Assembly: GCA_963798015.1 (NCBI GenBank)
Contig: CAWCSA010000020.1
Location: forward strand, 15,426-79,425
From: Roseiarcus sp963798015
GTDB taxonomy: Bacteria > Pseudomonadota > Alphaproteobacteria > Rhizobiales > Beijerinckiaceae
Direction: 5' to 3'
Length of the DNA: 64,000 bases
In this document: one piece after another, positions 51,832 through 60,358 of the stretch
How the letters are laid out: each line of letters begins with the position of its first letter
How positions within the stretch are numbered: position 1 is the first letter of the stretch
Program-made: the position numbers and the translations under genes
Notes under the pieces: generated by a model
Databases searched by the model: none
What the model was told of the DNA's origin: nothing
What the model saw: only the letters and a program-made list of their open reading frames with translations

Positions 51832-53046
51832 CTATCGGCTCGACTGGATGTGGTTGCGCAGCACCGGATAGACCTGCGTGTCCCAACGCCTGCCATTGAA
51901 GACGCCGTAATGGCCGACGCCCGCCTGCAAATGATGGGTCTTCATATAGGGACGTAAGCCCGAACACAGGTCCTGCGCGGCGAGCGTCTGGCCAGCGGCG
52001 CAGATGTCGTCCTTCTCGCCCTCAATCGTCAGAAGAAATGTATTCTTGATCGCGCGCAGATCAATCGGTTCGCCCTTGTGCTGCATTTGGCCGAGTGGCA
52101 GCAGATAGCGCTGGAACACCTGATCGACGGTCTCGAGATAGAAGTCCGCGCTCATATCCATGATCGCGAAATATTCCTTGTAGAAGTCGCGGATCGCATC
52201 CGCCTTCTCGATGTCGCCGGCGACGCGATGATGGAAGAGGTCGATGAAGGATTTCGAGTGCCGCTCGGCGTTCATGCTCATGAACGCGCAAAGCTGAAGA
52301 AATCCCGGATAGACGCGCCGTCCGCGCCCCTCGAACTTGGCCGGCACGGTTCCGATCATGTTCGAGCGGAACCATTCGATCGGCTTTTCCTGTGCGAGCT
52401 CGTTGACCTTGGTCGGCGACACGCGCGCGTCGATCGGGCCGGCCATCAAAGTGAGGCTCGCCGGCTGGATCCCGTTGCGCTCGCGCGCCATGACCGCAGT
52501 CGCCGCAAGCGCCGAGACTGTCGGCTGACAGACCGCAACGATATGGCAGTCCTCGCCGATGAAGCGCACAAAGTCGATGATATGCTGGGTATAGTCCTCG
52601 AGCGAGAAGCGGCCGTCCTCGAGCTTGACGTTGCGCGGATTGATCCAGTCGGTGACGAACACTTGGTGGTCGCGCAAGAGCGTGCGGATCGTGCCTCGCA
52701 AAAGGGTGGCGAAATGCCCCGACATGGGCGCAATCAAAAGGATCTTGGGATCGTCCTCGCCGCCTGCTTTCTGGAAGCGAAGCAGCTGGCAGAACGGCGT
52801 CCATAAGATTCCGCGTTCTTCGACGGATATGGGCGCGCCATCGATTTCGATGCTGTCGACGCGATAGTCGGGCCGCGCATGAGTGAAGCCGGCGAGCGCG
52901 ACCAGTTCGTAATAGGCGCTCATCCGCGTCCATGGCGATGCGGTCGGCTGCGTCGACCAGGCGGCCAGGATCGCACCGGCGTTTTGCGCCAGCAGACGCA
53001 CGCGATCGCCGACATCGGCCATCCCTTGATATGCGTCGTACATCAT
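51832..53046 (-). CDS. phaZ: Intracellular polyhydroxyalkanoate depolymerase
   Basis: 404 residues from ATG 53044-53046 (MMYDAYQGMADVGDRVRLLA). The catalytic cysteine sits in HIVAVCQPTVSALA, the lipase-box equivalent of PhaZ. Other motifs: LLIAPMSGHFATLLRGTIRTLL, VFVTDWINPRNV, and HHLQAGVGHYGVFNGRRW with the catalytic histidine. It degrades stored poly-3-hydroxybutyrate granules, implying that the organism makes PHA. Divergent from a GST gene, 99 bases apart. Confidence 0.93.
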   Translation of the reverse strand: MMYDAYQGMADVGDRVRLLAQNAGAILAAWSTQPTASPWTRMSAYYELVALAGFTHARPDYRVDSIEIDGAPISVEERGILWTPFCQLLRFQKAGGEDDPKILLIAPMSGHFATLLRGTIRTLLRDHQVFVTDWINPRNVKLEDGRFSLEDYTQHIIDFVRFIGEDCHIVAVCQPTVSALAATAVMARERNGIQPASLTLMAGPIDARVSPTKVNELAQEKPIEWFRSNMIGTVPAKFEGRGRRVYPGFLQLCAFMSMNAERHSKSFIDLFHHRVAGDIEKADAIRDFYKEYFAIMDMSADFYLETVDQVFQRYLLPLGQMQHKGEPIDLRAIKNTFLLTIEGEKDDICAAGQTLAAQDLCSGLRPYMKTHHLQAGVGHYGVFNGRRWDTQVYPVLRNHIQSSR

Positions 53047-53145
53047 GAAGCCGCCCGAACTCCGCCGTTGAAGGTAGCAAACCGTATGCCATCGCAACTG
53101 GCACGCCCTTTGCTGGATTGCGAGCAAATGCAGTTGCGGGCCCCA

Positions 53146-53799
53146 ATGTCGCAAACAACCCTGACCATCAGCAGCAGGAACTATTCGTCGTGGTCGCTCC
53201 GGGGCTGGCTGATGGCCAAGCTTGCCCGGATCGATTTCGAGGAAATCGTCGTCGCGCCCGACGACGCAGACGCCCGCGCCGAGATCCTTCTGCTGTCGCC
53301 CTCGATTCTCGTGCCCTGCCTCACCTATAATGAAATACGGGTTTGGGACACCCTGGCGATCGGTGAATTCCTGAACGAAATTGCGCCAAAAGCCGGACTT
53401 CTGCCTAAGGATCAGGCAGTTCGCGCCCATTGCCGCTCTGTTTGCGGCGAGATGCATTCCGGCTTCGTCGCGCTCAGGCAGGCGCTGCCGATGAACATCA
53501 AGGCGGATTTTCCGAGCTTCAAGATCTGGTCGAAGGCACGCGCCGACATCGACCGCATCGTCATCATCTGGAGCGAATGCCTGCAGGCCTATGGCGGGCC
53601 CTTCCTGTTCGGCAAGATCACCATGGCCGACGCGATGTATGCGCCTGTCGTGAGCCGGTTCCGCACCTATGGGATCAAGCTCGATGGGGAATTGAAAAGC
53701 TACGCCGAGCGCATCTGGGATCTGCCTGCGATGCAGGAATGGCGCGAGGCCGCGGCGGCCGAGCACGAGGAGATCGAGGAGCTCGAGGCCGAGTTTTAG
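53146..53799 (+). CDS. Glutathione S-transferase family protein
   Basis: 217 residues from ATG 53146. Starts TLTISSRNYSSWSLRGWLMA, where the serine pair replaces the usual catalytic Tyr/Ser region, followed by the thioredoxin-fold end SILVPCLTYNEIRVWDTLAI and a helical C-terminal domain (AYGGPFLFGKITMADAMYAP). The N-terminal YSSWSLRGW pattern is that of a GST subgroup common in proteobacteria whose substrates are unknown. It converges on the dodecin gene. Confidence 0.9.
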   Translation: MSQTTLTISSRNYSSWSLRGWLMAKLARIDFEEIVVAPDDADARAEILLLSPSILVPCLTYNEIRVWDTLAIGEFLNEIAPKAGLLPKDQAVRAHCRSVCGEMHSGFVALRQALPMNIKADFPSFKIWSKARADIDRIVIIWSECLQAYGGPFLFGKITMADAMYAPVVSRFRTYGIKLDGELKSYAERIWDLPAMQEWREAAAAEHEEIEELEAEF

Positions 53800-53902
53800 C
53801 CAGGCCTCAGAGAGTTTGGAACGAAAGCGGCATTCTCCACGCGAGACCCGCGCGCCGCGTCGAGGCCGAGAGACAAGCAAATCCCCGAAAAGCTGGCGCC
53901 CT

Positions 53903-54118
53903 TCAGTCCTTGCCCTCATACTTGAAGGACACTTTGAGTTTGGTGCGATAGGCCTCGACCTTGCCCTTCTCGATCACCAGGTCCTGCTCGAGAACTTGCG
54001 CCACGCGCAGGTCCCGCAGGCTCTTCGAGGCGCGCGCGATGGCGGCCGCGGCCGCCTTCTCCCAGGACTCCGAGCTCGTGCCAACCAGCTCTATTACTTT
54101 GTAAACGCTCTCGGCCAT
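53903..54118 (-). CDS. Dodecin family flavin-binding protein
   Basis: 71 residues: MAESVYKVIELVGTSSESWE, then AAAAAIARASKSLRDLRVAQ and KVEAYRTKLKVSFKYEG. Length and pattern fit dodecins, small proteins that form 12-subunit hollow shells and store flavin or coenzyme A in bacteria. The tryptophan in SSESWE and the Gln of RVAQV are at flavin-contact positions. Monocistronic. Confidence 0.92.
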   Translation of the reverse strand: MAESVYKVIELVGTSSESWEKAAAAAIARASKSLRDLRVAQVLEQDLVIEKGKVEAYRTKLKVSFKYEGKD

Positions 54119-54214
54119 CGAATCCTCCTTCGCGCCCGCGTTGCGCCCGCGGCTCGATTGGGCGGCCTTTTCAGGCGCCGGCGCCGGCAGCTTGCGGCCC
54201 GAACGCCCACGGGG

Positions 54215-54829
54215 TCAAGCCGGATGAGCGGCCAGCGCCGAAAACATGCGCGTGATGAGACGTCCGATTTCGGGCGCCAGCCGCTCAGGCTCCAGACCTT
54301 GAAAGGGCAGGGCGCGGTCGACCCACAGCGTCGCGAAGCCATGCACGGCCGACCAGGCGACGAGCACGAGGCCGGTGGCGTCGCCCTTTGGCGCTTGGCC
54401 GGCCTGCTGGCAGGCGACGACCGCGTCGCGCAAGATGTTGAAAGCGCGCAATCCCGCCTCGGCTGGGCCCGAAGATGTCGAGCCGCCGTGAAACATCACG
54501 CGGAAATAGCCGCGCGACGCGACCGCGAAGGTCACATAAGCGAGGCCGAGCGCCTCGAGGCGCGCGCTGGCGTTATCGGGCGCTGCGTCGCGTGCCGCGA
54601 TCAACTGCGCCTCGAGCCGGGTAAAGCCTTCTTCCGCGATCGACGCCAGCAAATCGCTGCGGTTGGGGAAGTGATGATAGGGAGCCCCTGGACTGACGCC
54701 CGCGCGCGCGGCCAGTTCGCGCAGGCTCAACGCATCGATGCCGTGTTGGGCGATCGTCTTGACTGCGGTCTCGATCAGCGCCCGACGCAGGCGCCCGTGA
54801 TGGTAGTCGGCCTTCCTTTTCGCTCGCAT
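54215..54829 (-). CDS. TetR family transcriptional regulator
   Basis: 204 residues from ATG 54827-54829. N-terminal HTH: LRRALIETAVKTIAQHGIDALSLRELAARAGVSPGAPYHHFPNR, typical of TetR. The ligand domain contains RGYFRVMFHGGS and a WSAVHGFATLWVD segment, the TetR_C pattern known from regulators of efflux and stress genes. It follows the GST gene by 11 bases on the same strand, so the two are likely co-transcribed and it may repress that unit. Confidence 0.9.
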   Translation of the reverse strand: MRAKRKADYHHGRLRRALIETAVKTIAQHGIDALSLRELAARAGVSPGAPYHHFPNRSDLLASIAEEGFTRLEAQLIAARDAAPDNASARLEALGLAYVTFAVASRGYFRVMFHGGSTSSGPAEAGLRAFNILRDAVVACQQAGQAPKGDATGLVLVAWSAVHGFATLWVDRALPFQGLEPERLAPEIGRLITRMFSALAAHPA

Positions 54830-54840
54830 TTGATCCTGGC

Positions 54841-55473
54841 TCAGCGAGCGTAGGCGTACGGGCCGCCCCGGCTCAGCGCCCTTTGATAAGCAGGCCGCGC
54901 ATGAATGCGGGCAAGGAAGCTCATGAGGTTCGGTCGCGACGCGTTCAATCCTCCCCGCGAGCTCGCGGCTTCGAGCGGGAAGCTCATCATGATGTCCGCG
55001 GCGGAGAACGCGTCCCCGGCGAACCATTGCTTGCCGTCCAGCTCCTTCTCCAGATAGTCGAGATGCAGTTTTATTTGGGCATCGACGAATCCGCGCGCCG
55101 ACCAGCCGAACATTCCAAGCCTGCTGACCACGAGCTTGAGCAGCAGGGGAGGCATGAGGGAGCCTTCGGCGTAATGCAGCCAATAGCGATAGCGCCAATG
55201 CGCTTCGCCGTCCTGCGCCGGCTCCAATTCCTTGCCGTATCGATCGACGAGATAGTCGACGATGGCGCCAGTCTCAGCGAGGCGCAGCGAACCATCCTCG
55301 ATGATCGGCGATTTTCCCAACGGATGGATGCGTCGCAGGCTTGCCGGAGCGAGCATCGTCTTCGCGTCCCGCTGGTAGCGAATGACTTCGTAATCGAGGC
55401 CGATCTCTTCGAGAAGCCACAACACGCGCTGCGAGCGCGAGTTGTTGAGGTGATGGACCTTGATCAACGGCAT
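54841..55473 (-). CDS. Glutathione S-transferase
   Basis: 210 residues. Thioredoxin domain: MPLIKVHHLNNSRSQRVLWLLEEIGLDY, with the SRSQR pattern of beta/theta-like GSTs, and LGKSPIIEDGSLRLAETGAIVDYL, the glutathione gamma-glutamyl contact. C-terminal helical domain with GDAFSAADIMMSFPLEA. Likely conjugates or reduces an electrophile; substrate unknown. First gene of a pair with the TetR regulator. Confidence 0.92.
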   Translation of the reverse strand: MPLIKVHHLNNSRSQRVLWLLEEIGLDYEVIRYQRDAKTMLAPASLRRIHPLGKSPIIEDGSLRLAETGAIVDYLVDRYGKELEPAQDGEAHWRYRYWLHYAEGSLMPPLLLKLVVSRLGMFGWSARGFVDAQIKLHLDYLEKELDGKQWFAGDAFSAADIMMSFPLEAASSRGGLNASRPNLMSFLARIHARPAYQRALSRGGPYAYAR

Positions 55474-55508
55474 GAATCCCCAGCGCCATTATCGCGGCGA
55501 CCGGCCGG

Positions 55509-56213
55509 TCATAGCACGCCGGTCGCGCCGCCGCGGGCGATCTTGAGCCCGAAGGCTGCGAGAATCACGCAGCCGAATGTCACGCTGAGGCCGATGACAA
55601 GCGGCAGATGCAGGACGCCAAGCGCCGCGCCGAGCCCGCTGATCGCCGCCGCGGTCCCGATGACGATCCCGACATAGGACACGAGCCGCGGCGCCAGCGG
55701 CTCGCTGCGGCAGATGTCCGCGCACAGGACTGCGATGAAGCCAAGCCCGTAAGGCACGTTGCCGGCGGCGAACAGAAAGTCGAACCACGACTTGATCGCG
55801 ACGAACAGGGCGGAGTCTGAGGCGTGCGCCAGCGGCCAAAAGAGCGCCGCGGTCATCGAATCAAACACCATGGCGAGCGCAACGCTGACCGCCATCAACG
55901 CCCAGCCGGCGGACTCGACTTTGTTTGGCGGAGCTCTCGACGCCAAAGCGATGCACGCCGCCAGCAACAGGCAATCGCCCAGGAACGCGAAGCCGCCGGC
56001 GAGCGTCAATGCTTGCGGCCCGAGCCGGAGCACGTCCGCCAGAGCTTGAATGCGCTCCGCCGGTAGCGCGGGCAGGCCGAGTTCTGGCGTCAAACGGGCG
56101 TAGAAGAGCGTGCCGACAAACAACGCCGCCGCGCCCGAAGCCAGCAGCGCGCCCGAGATGACATCGCCCGGTGCGCGCGCGCGTCGCGCCGTCTCCGCTG
56201 CAATCGCCGCCAT
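55509..56213 (-). CDS. Multi-pass membrane protein of unknown function
   Basis: 234 residues, six or seven hydrophobic helices (for example ISGALLASGAAALFVGTLFY, ALTLAGGFAFLGDCLLLAACI, LPLVIGLSVTFGCVILAAFG). The layout resembles DUF4386-type proteins, but no firm family match can be made by eye. A perfect 11-bp inverted repeat lies 31 bases upstream of its ATG, so a dimeric repressor probably controls it. Confidence 0.6.
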   Translation of the reverse strand: MAAIAAETARRARAPGDVISGALLASGAAALFVGTLFYARLTPELGLPALPAERIQALADVLRLGPQALTLAGGFAFLGDCLLLAACIALASRAPPNKVESAGWALMAVSVALAMVFDSMTAALFWPLAHASDSALFVAIKSWFDFLFAAGNVPYGLGFIAVLCADICRSEPLAPRLVSYVGIVIGTAAAISGLGAALGVLHLPLVIGLSVTFGCVILAAFGLKIARGGATGVL

Positions 56214-56244
56214 GACGTTTCTCCCGCGGTTAAGCCTGGTCGAT

Positions 56245-56267
56245 CGATCTAATCATTGATTAGATCG
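56245..56267. promoter_or_regulatory. Operator-like palindrome upstream of the membrane protein gene
   Basis: Perfect inverted repeat: arms CGATCTAATCA and TGATTAGATCG with one base between. It stands out by its AT content from the surrounding GC-rich DNA. The position, 31 bases upstream of the membrane protein start codon at 56213, suits a repressor site. The TetR regulator at 54215 is a candidate binder. Confidence 0.7.
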
Positions 56268-56341
56268 GAGTGAACGTGTCCGTCAAGACAAATCTGATCG
56301 ACGCTCAGACAAGGACCTTTCAGGCGTGTCGAATTCGATCA

Positions 56342-56464
56342 GCCTGTCATTCCAGCGCACGCGGGAATCCAGGCGCCGCCGGCGCCCTCCTGGATGCCCG
56401 CTTTCGGGCGTGTGAAGAAATTGCGGTCGCCGAGCCCACGCTCGAACGCGGGCATGACAGGCAA
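56342..56464. repeat. Intergenic palindromic repeat
   Basis: Starts with CCTGTCATTCCAGCG and ends with GGGCATGACAGG; the outer arms CCTGTCAT and ATGACAGG are exact complements. Inside are further short complementary pieces (GGCGCCGCCGGCGCC). It resembles dispersed intergenic repeats and occupies most of the gap between the divergent membrane protein genes. Confidence 0.55.
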
Positions 56465-56628
56465 TAGCTTCGCAGTTCGCCTTCCCGTCGTTGGGACAAC
56501 GTTGTAGTGACCCGACGTGAAGCCAAGCGTCCATTCGAAGGCGTCTGCAGCGTCGGCTACACTGTCTCGATCGAGGGGAGGCGCTCGCCCGCACGCCGAC
56601 CCGCACCGGAACAGCTTGAAGTGCGATC

Positions 56629-57381
56629 ATGGCCAATGAACTCATAAAGCCAACGCCAGCGGGAACTTCGTTCGCCCCCGAATCTCAAGCCGTGGACGCC
56701 TTACTCCGAGCTCGTACTCGCAACGCGGAGCTTTTGGCCGCCGCTCTGGCCATGATCGCCGGCTTCATCGACGCCTATGGCATGATCACCTATGGCGTGT
56801 TCGTGTCGTTCATGAGCGGGAACACCACGCAGACCGGCTATCAGGCCGCGGAAGGCGCGTTTGGGCCCGCATCGCTGGCGGCGCTGGCGATCCTGTTCTT
56901 TGTCGCCGGCGCCTTCGCGGGAACCTTGCTCGTGCAGGCGGCGGGTCGCTTTGCACGCAGCCTGGTGTTTGGCGTGGTTGCGGTCGCTCTCGCAGCGATC
57001 GTCAGCTTCACGCAGATCGGCTTGCTATTCGGAGGCGCCGCGATCGCGGCCATAAGCTTCACGATGGGAATCATGAACAGCGCGCTCTCCCGCGTCGGCG
57101 CGCAATCGGTGAGCCTGACTTTCGTGACCGGAACGCTGAGCCGCGTCGGCTCCCATCTCGCGCTCGCGGTGAGGCGCGCGCCGCTCCCGGACTCTCAGGG
57201 ACGGTGGGACACGCATCTGCGCCGGGCGTTGATGCTGGCGCGGCTTTGGATCGGGTTCCTGGTCGGCGCGATGCTCTCGGGCGCCGCGACGCCACGCTAT
57301 GGCGCCTCGGTTCTATTGCCTCCGGCGCTGATCCTTGGCCTGCTGGCGGCGTTCGATCGCCCGGAGCGCGACGCGGCCTGA
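56629..57381 (+). CDS. YoaK/DUF1275 family membrane protein
   Basis: 250 residues, about six membrane helices. DUF1275 pattern: AALAMIAGFIDAYGMITYGVFVSFMSGNTTQTGYQAAEG near residues 38-76, AISFTMGIMNSALSRVGAQSVSLTFVTGTLSRVGSHLA further on. Function unknown; proposed to be a small-molecule permease. The ATG at 56629 has a weak ribosome site (GAAGTGCGATC). Confidence 0.85.
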   Translation: MANELIKPTPAGTSFAPESQAVDALLRARTRNAELLAAALAMIAGFIDAYGMITYGVFVSFMSGNTTQTGYQAAEGAFGPASLAALAILFFVAGAFAGTLLVQAAGRFARSLVFGVVAVALAAIVSFTQIGLLFGGAAIAAISFTMGIMNSALSRVGAQSVSLTFVTGTLSRVGSHLALAVRRAPLPDSQGRWDTHLRRALMLARLWIGFLVGAMLSGAATPRYGASVLLPPALILGLLAAFDRPERDAA

Positions 57382-57523
57382 GCGCTTGGCGGCCCACGAA
57401 GGTCACGCGCGCGTCGCGTTGACGCCGCGAGCGCTCTCCCCTCGCGATCCCAGGGCGCGACATTTGATTGACGAAAACCAGAAATGATCTTATTCTTGAT
57501 TCAGACGATCAGAAGGAGTGGGC

Positions 57524-58018
57524 ATGGCGCAGGATGCAGGAGAGGCGAAGCCCAGGCGCCCGCGAGCGACGAAGCGTGAGCTGGCGCAACGCGACCTGAG
57601 GCTGATCGAGAAACTGGCCGCCGGCGTGACCATCGAGGAAATTGCCGCGAGCGAAGGGATATCGTGCAAATGGGCGCGGGAGCGCAAGGCGGCGATCCTC
57701 GCCGAGCGCGCGATCGATCCGCCGCACGAATTCATCCAGCTCCAGATCCGCCGCCTGAACGAGGCGATGCTGGTCGCCTACAGCGCCATGAGCAACGGCA
57801 ACGTGAAGGCCGTCGATCGGGTGATCAAGGTCGTGCGCGAGCTCGACCGCTATCATGGGTTCGGGCCAGTCCCGACACCTCAGAGCTTGGCCGAAGCGCC
57901 GGCGCCGCCGCCTCTCGCCCTGCTGGAGGCCCCGGCGGGCGAGCCGGCGATGGGCTGGACCGAGAGCGAGCCCTGCGACGACGGCGCGCCCAGGGACCCC
58001 ATCCCGGTCGCAGATTGA
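57524..58018 (+). CDS. Small helix-turn-helix protein, terminase-small-subunit-like
   Basis: 164 residues from ATG 57524 with AGGAG upstream. A homeodomain-like HTH lies at about residues 20-60: LRLIEKLAAGVTIEEIAASEGISCKWARERKAAIL. Next is a helical stretch (EFIQLQIRRLNEAMLVAYSAM) and then a Pro/Ala-rich acidic tail. The HTH plus helical dimerisation region is reminiscent of phage small terminase subunits, but no phage genes are nearby. Regulator or phage remnant; uncertain. Confidence 0.6.
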   Translation: MAQDAGEAKPRRPRATKRELAQRDLRLIEKLAAGVTIEEIAASEGISCKWARERKAAILAERAIDPPHEFIQLQIRRLNEAMLVAYSAMSNGNVKAVDRVIKVVRELDRYHGFGPVPTPQSLAEAPAPPPLALLEAPAGEPAMGWTESEPCDDGAPRDPIPVAD

Positions 58019-58074
58019 AAGCGCGCCCTCCGAGCCTCGAGGACCGGCCGAAGGTGCAATTGACGCACGGGCTG

Positions 58075-59745
58075 CTATTTCGCTGACCGCCGTGTGATCT
58101 CGGCCCGTGTCTCATCGCGGCGGGTTTCGACCGATCGAACCCATTCGGGTGGCCAGACAGGTGTGGTGACGGCCAGGCACGCGCCAAAGGCCGCGACCGC
58201 CTCGTCGAGCTTGCCTGTCCCGCTCTCCCGCTCGCCCAGCGCCCTGAGGGCATTGCCGAGATTCATTTGCGTCATCGCCCAGTCGAGCGGCACGCGCTCG
58301 CGCGTCCTTTCCTTCAGCGCCTCGCGATAAGCCGCGACCGCCTCCTCGAGCTTGCCGGTCCCGCTCTCCCGCTCGCCGAGCGCCTCGAGCGCATTGCCGA
58401 GATTGCTTTGCGTCGTCGCCCATTGGAGCGGCGCGCGCTCGCGCGTCCATTCCTTCAGCGCCTCGCGATAAGCCGCGACCGCCTCCTCAAGCTTGCCTGT
58501 CCCGCTCTCCCGCTCGCCGAGCGCCTCGAGCGCATTGCCGAGATTGTTTTGCGTCGTTGCCCAGGCGAGCGGCGCGCGCTCGCGCGTCATTTCCTTCAGC
58601 GCCTCGCGAAAAGCCGCGACCGCCTCCTCGAGCTTGCCGGTCCCGCTCTCCCGCTCGCCCAGCCTTGCGAGCGCATTGCCGAGATTCATTTGCGTCCTCG
58701 CCCAGTCGAGCGGCACGCGCTCGCGCGTCCGTTCCTTCAGCGCCTCGCGATAAGCCGCAACCGCCTCGTCGAGCTTGCCTGTCCCGCTCTCCCGCTGGCC
58801 GAGCGTTGCGAGCGCAACGCCGAGATTCATTTGCGTCCTCGCCCATTGGAGCGGCGCGCGCTCGCGCGTCCATTCCATGAGCGCCTCGCGATAAGCCGCA
58901 ACCGCCTCCTTGAGCTTGCCTGTTCCGCTCTCCCGCTCGCCGAGCTCATCGAGCGCAATGCCGAGATCGCTCTGGGCGACGCCGGTTTCATCCTCCCCAT
59001 TCGCGTGCGCGACCTCCTGCCGGGCGATCGCTATCGCGACTTCGAGCGAGAAATTGACGCCCTTGTCCCGGCCCTCCGCATCGAATTGGTCCTGCCGGGC
59101 GCGAAGCGCGTCAAACAGCGCCTTCGGATCGTCCTCGTGCTGAAGCGAAGCTATTTTCTCGACCCGTTTGGCCGCCGCGGTCGCATCGAACCGCAAGAGA
59201 TCGGTCTTGAGCGCCGCTTCGAGCAGCGCGACCCCGGTGGCCGCAGCGCTCGCCCGCCGCTCCGTCTCCTGCTTCTGCCAGCGGGCGAAGCCTTCCTCCG
59301 CCTCGCGCGTCGCGCCAGCCGGATCGTTCGCCTTCGTTCGTTCGGCGATGCGTTTCAACACCTCGTCGACCAATTGGTCGCTCGAGCCGCTCGACCCTTC
59401 CGCAACGACCTTCATCGCGAGGTCGACGGCATGCGAGACCTCGACCACGGCCTCGGCGAAATCCAGCTTCTGCGTCGGTTTCAGCCGCGCGGCGAGGCTG
59501 GCGATAACCGGCGTTTCGATGCCCGCGTCTTCCGCCCGCCGCACCACGCCTTGGCGAACGAGTTCGTCAACGACGCGAGCGATATCTTCCTTGCTGAGAC
59601 AGTGGATCTCGACGTGCGAGCCGATCATCGTTCCGCTGACGGCGCTCGAGCAATCCTCCGCCTTGACCTGCGTCTCGGCCCGAGCGGCGGCGGCCGCAAG
59701 ACAGCAAACCAGCAGAGCGAATGCGAGATGCGCGGCCGCTCTCAT
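58075..59745 (-). CDS. Secreted tetratricopeptide-repeat protein with 47-residue repeats
   Basis: 556 residues. Signal peptide HLAFALLVCCLAAAAARAET, then a unique region to about residue 265, and from there five full TPR units and a partial sixth. Each is 47 residues (141 bases): ESGTGKLEEAVAAYREALKE, WTRERAPLQW, ATTQSNLGNALEALGER. Units alternate between WTRERAPLQW- and RTRERVPLDW-type faces. Expected to be a periplasmic protein-interaction scaffold. The downstream partner of a small membrane protein gene, 15 bases apart. Confidence 0.85.
   Translation of the reverse strand: MRAAAHLAFALLVCCLAAAAARAETQVKAEDCSSAVSGTMIGSHVEIHCLSKEDIARVVDELVRQGVVRRAEDAGIETPVIASLAARLKPTQKLDFAEAVVEVSHAVDLAMKVVAEGSSGSSDQLVDEVLKRIAERTKANDPAGATREAEEGFARWQKQETERRASAAATGVALLEAALKTDLLRFDATAAAKRVEKIASLQHEDDPKALFDALRARQDQFDAEGRDKGVNFSLEVAIAIARQEVAHANGEDETGVAQSDLGIALDELGERESGTGKLKEAVAAYREALMEWTRERAPLQWARTQMNLGVALATLGQRESGTGKLDEAVAAYREALKERTRERVPLDWARTQMNLGNALARLGERESGTGKLEEAVAAFREALKEMTRERAPLAWATTQNNLGNALEALGERESGTGKLEEAVAAYREALKEWTRERAPLQWATTQSNLGNALEALGERESGTGKLEEAVAAYREALKERTRERVPLDWAMTQMNLGNALRALGERESGTGKLDEAVAAFGACLAVTTPVWPPEWVRSVETRRDETRAEITRRSAK
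58214..58935 (-). repeat. 141-bp tandem repeats inside the TPR gene
   Basis: Near-identical 141-base units; the marker CCCGCTCTCCCGCTCG recurs with this period (for example near 58217, 58358 and 58499). Units one and four, and two and five, are more alike than neighbours, which points to duplication of a two-unit block. Such arrays change length readily by recombination. Confidence 0.8.
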
Positions 59746-59760
59746 GGCCGGGCGCTCCTT

Positions 59761-60018
59761 CTATTTCCTGGGCGGACAATTTGCGGTCGATGATGCGCCG
59801 CCTGTCGTGATCGACGATCCGATGAAAGTTCCCTGCGCGACGACGCTGCCGCAACTCGCTTCGAGCGTGTTCGCCCCGCCGCCGCCATCATTCTTCGGCG
59901 GCGGGAAGAAATAAACGAAAGCGGCCCAGAGGCCCGCGATCACCACCACGAGCCCTCCGCCGAGCCATCCCAGAGTCTCGCGATTGCGCTTATCGCGAAT
60001 GTCCCACAATTTGCTCAT
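59761..60018 (-). CDS. Small single-pass membrane protein
   Basis: 85 residues from ATG 60016-60018: MSKLWDIRDKRNRETLGWLG, a membrane helix GGGLVVVIAGLWAAFVYFF, then a Gly/Ser-rich outer part with two cysteines (SCGSVV and STANCPP). A DNA interval of 15 bases to the TPR gene indicates an operon. No family function known; the start MSKLWDIRDKRNR seems conserved. It may tether or recruit the TPR protein at the membrane. Confidence 0.65.
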   Translation of the reverse strand: MSKLWDIRDKRNRETLGWLGGGLVVVIAGLWAAFVYFFPPPKNDGGGGANTLEASCGSVVAQGTFIGSSITTGGASSTANCPPRK

Positions 60019-60358
60019 GGCGACCACAGTTTCGAGGTAGCCTTATGGTTGTTCGTTTCAAATGCGCGCCGCATGATTTGATTTCTGCACAAGCGCAGCC
60101 TTCGCGCAAACCCTAATAGACATAGTGGACATGTTTAATTGTGGGAGTCCTGCGGAGCCGCCCGCTTTTTCGACGACCTCGTCTTGAGGCGCCGCGAAGC
60201 GGCCTCGCAGGACGCGCATCGCTCCTCACCGATGAGGTGCGCCATGGCGCCATTTTTTCGGCGCGGAACTAAACGGGGTCGTAAGCCCCTGATTCCGTTG
60301 GAGGGCGCCGGTAAAATGGCGGCTACGCCCGCCGCGACCGCTTCCACGGGCCGAGCGC
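60019..60358. other. Intergenic region without a supported gene
   Basis: 340 bases between the small membrane protein gene and the metH stop codon. It holds the short palindromic stretch GGCGCCGCGAAGCGGC and GGTGCGCCATGGCGCC (60236-60251). Open frames that cross it into metH are shadows. A 36-codon minus-strand frame with CASC near 60137-60244 cannot be supported. Confidence 0.5.

Noticed and set aside
58267..59793. 508-codon plus-strand frame with internal repeats
   Set aside because: It mirrors the TPR repeats on the other strand; the minus strand has a signal peptide and canonical TPR residues.
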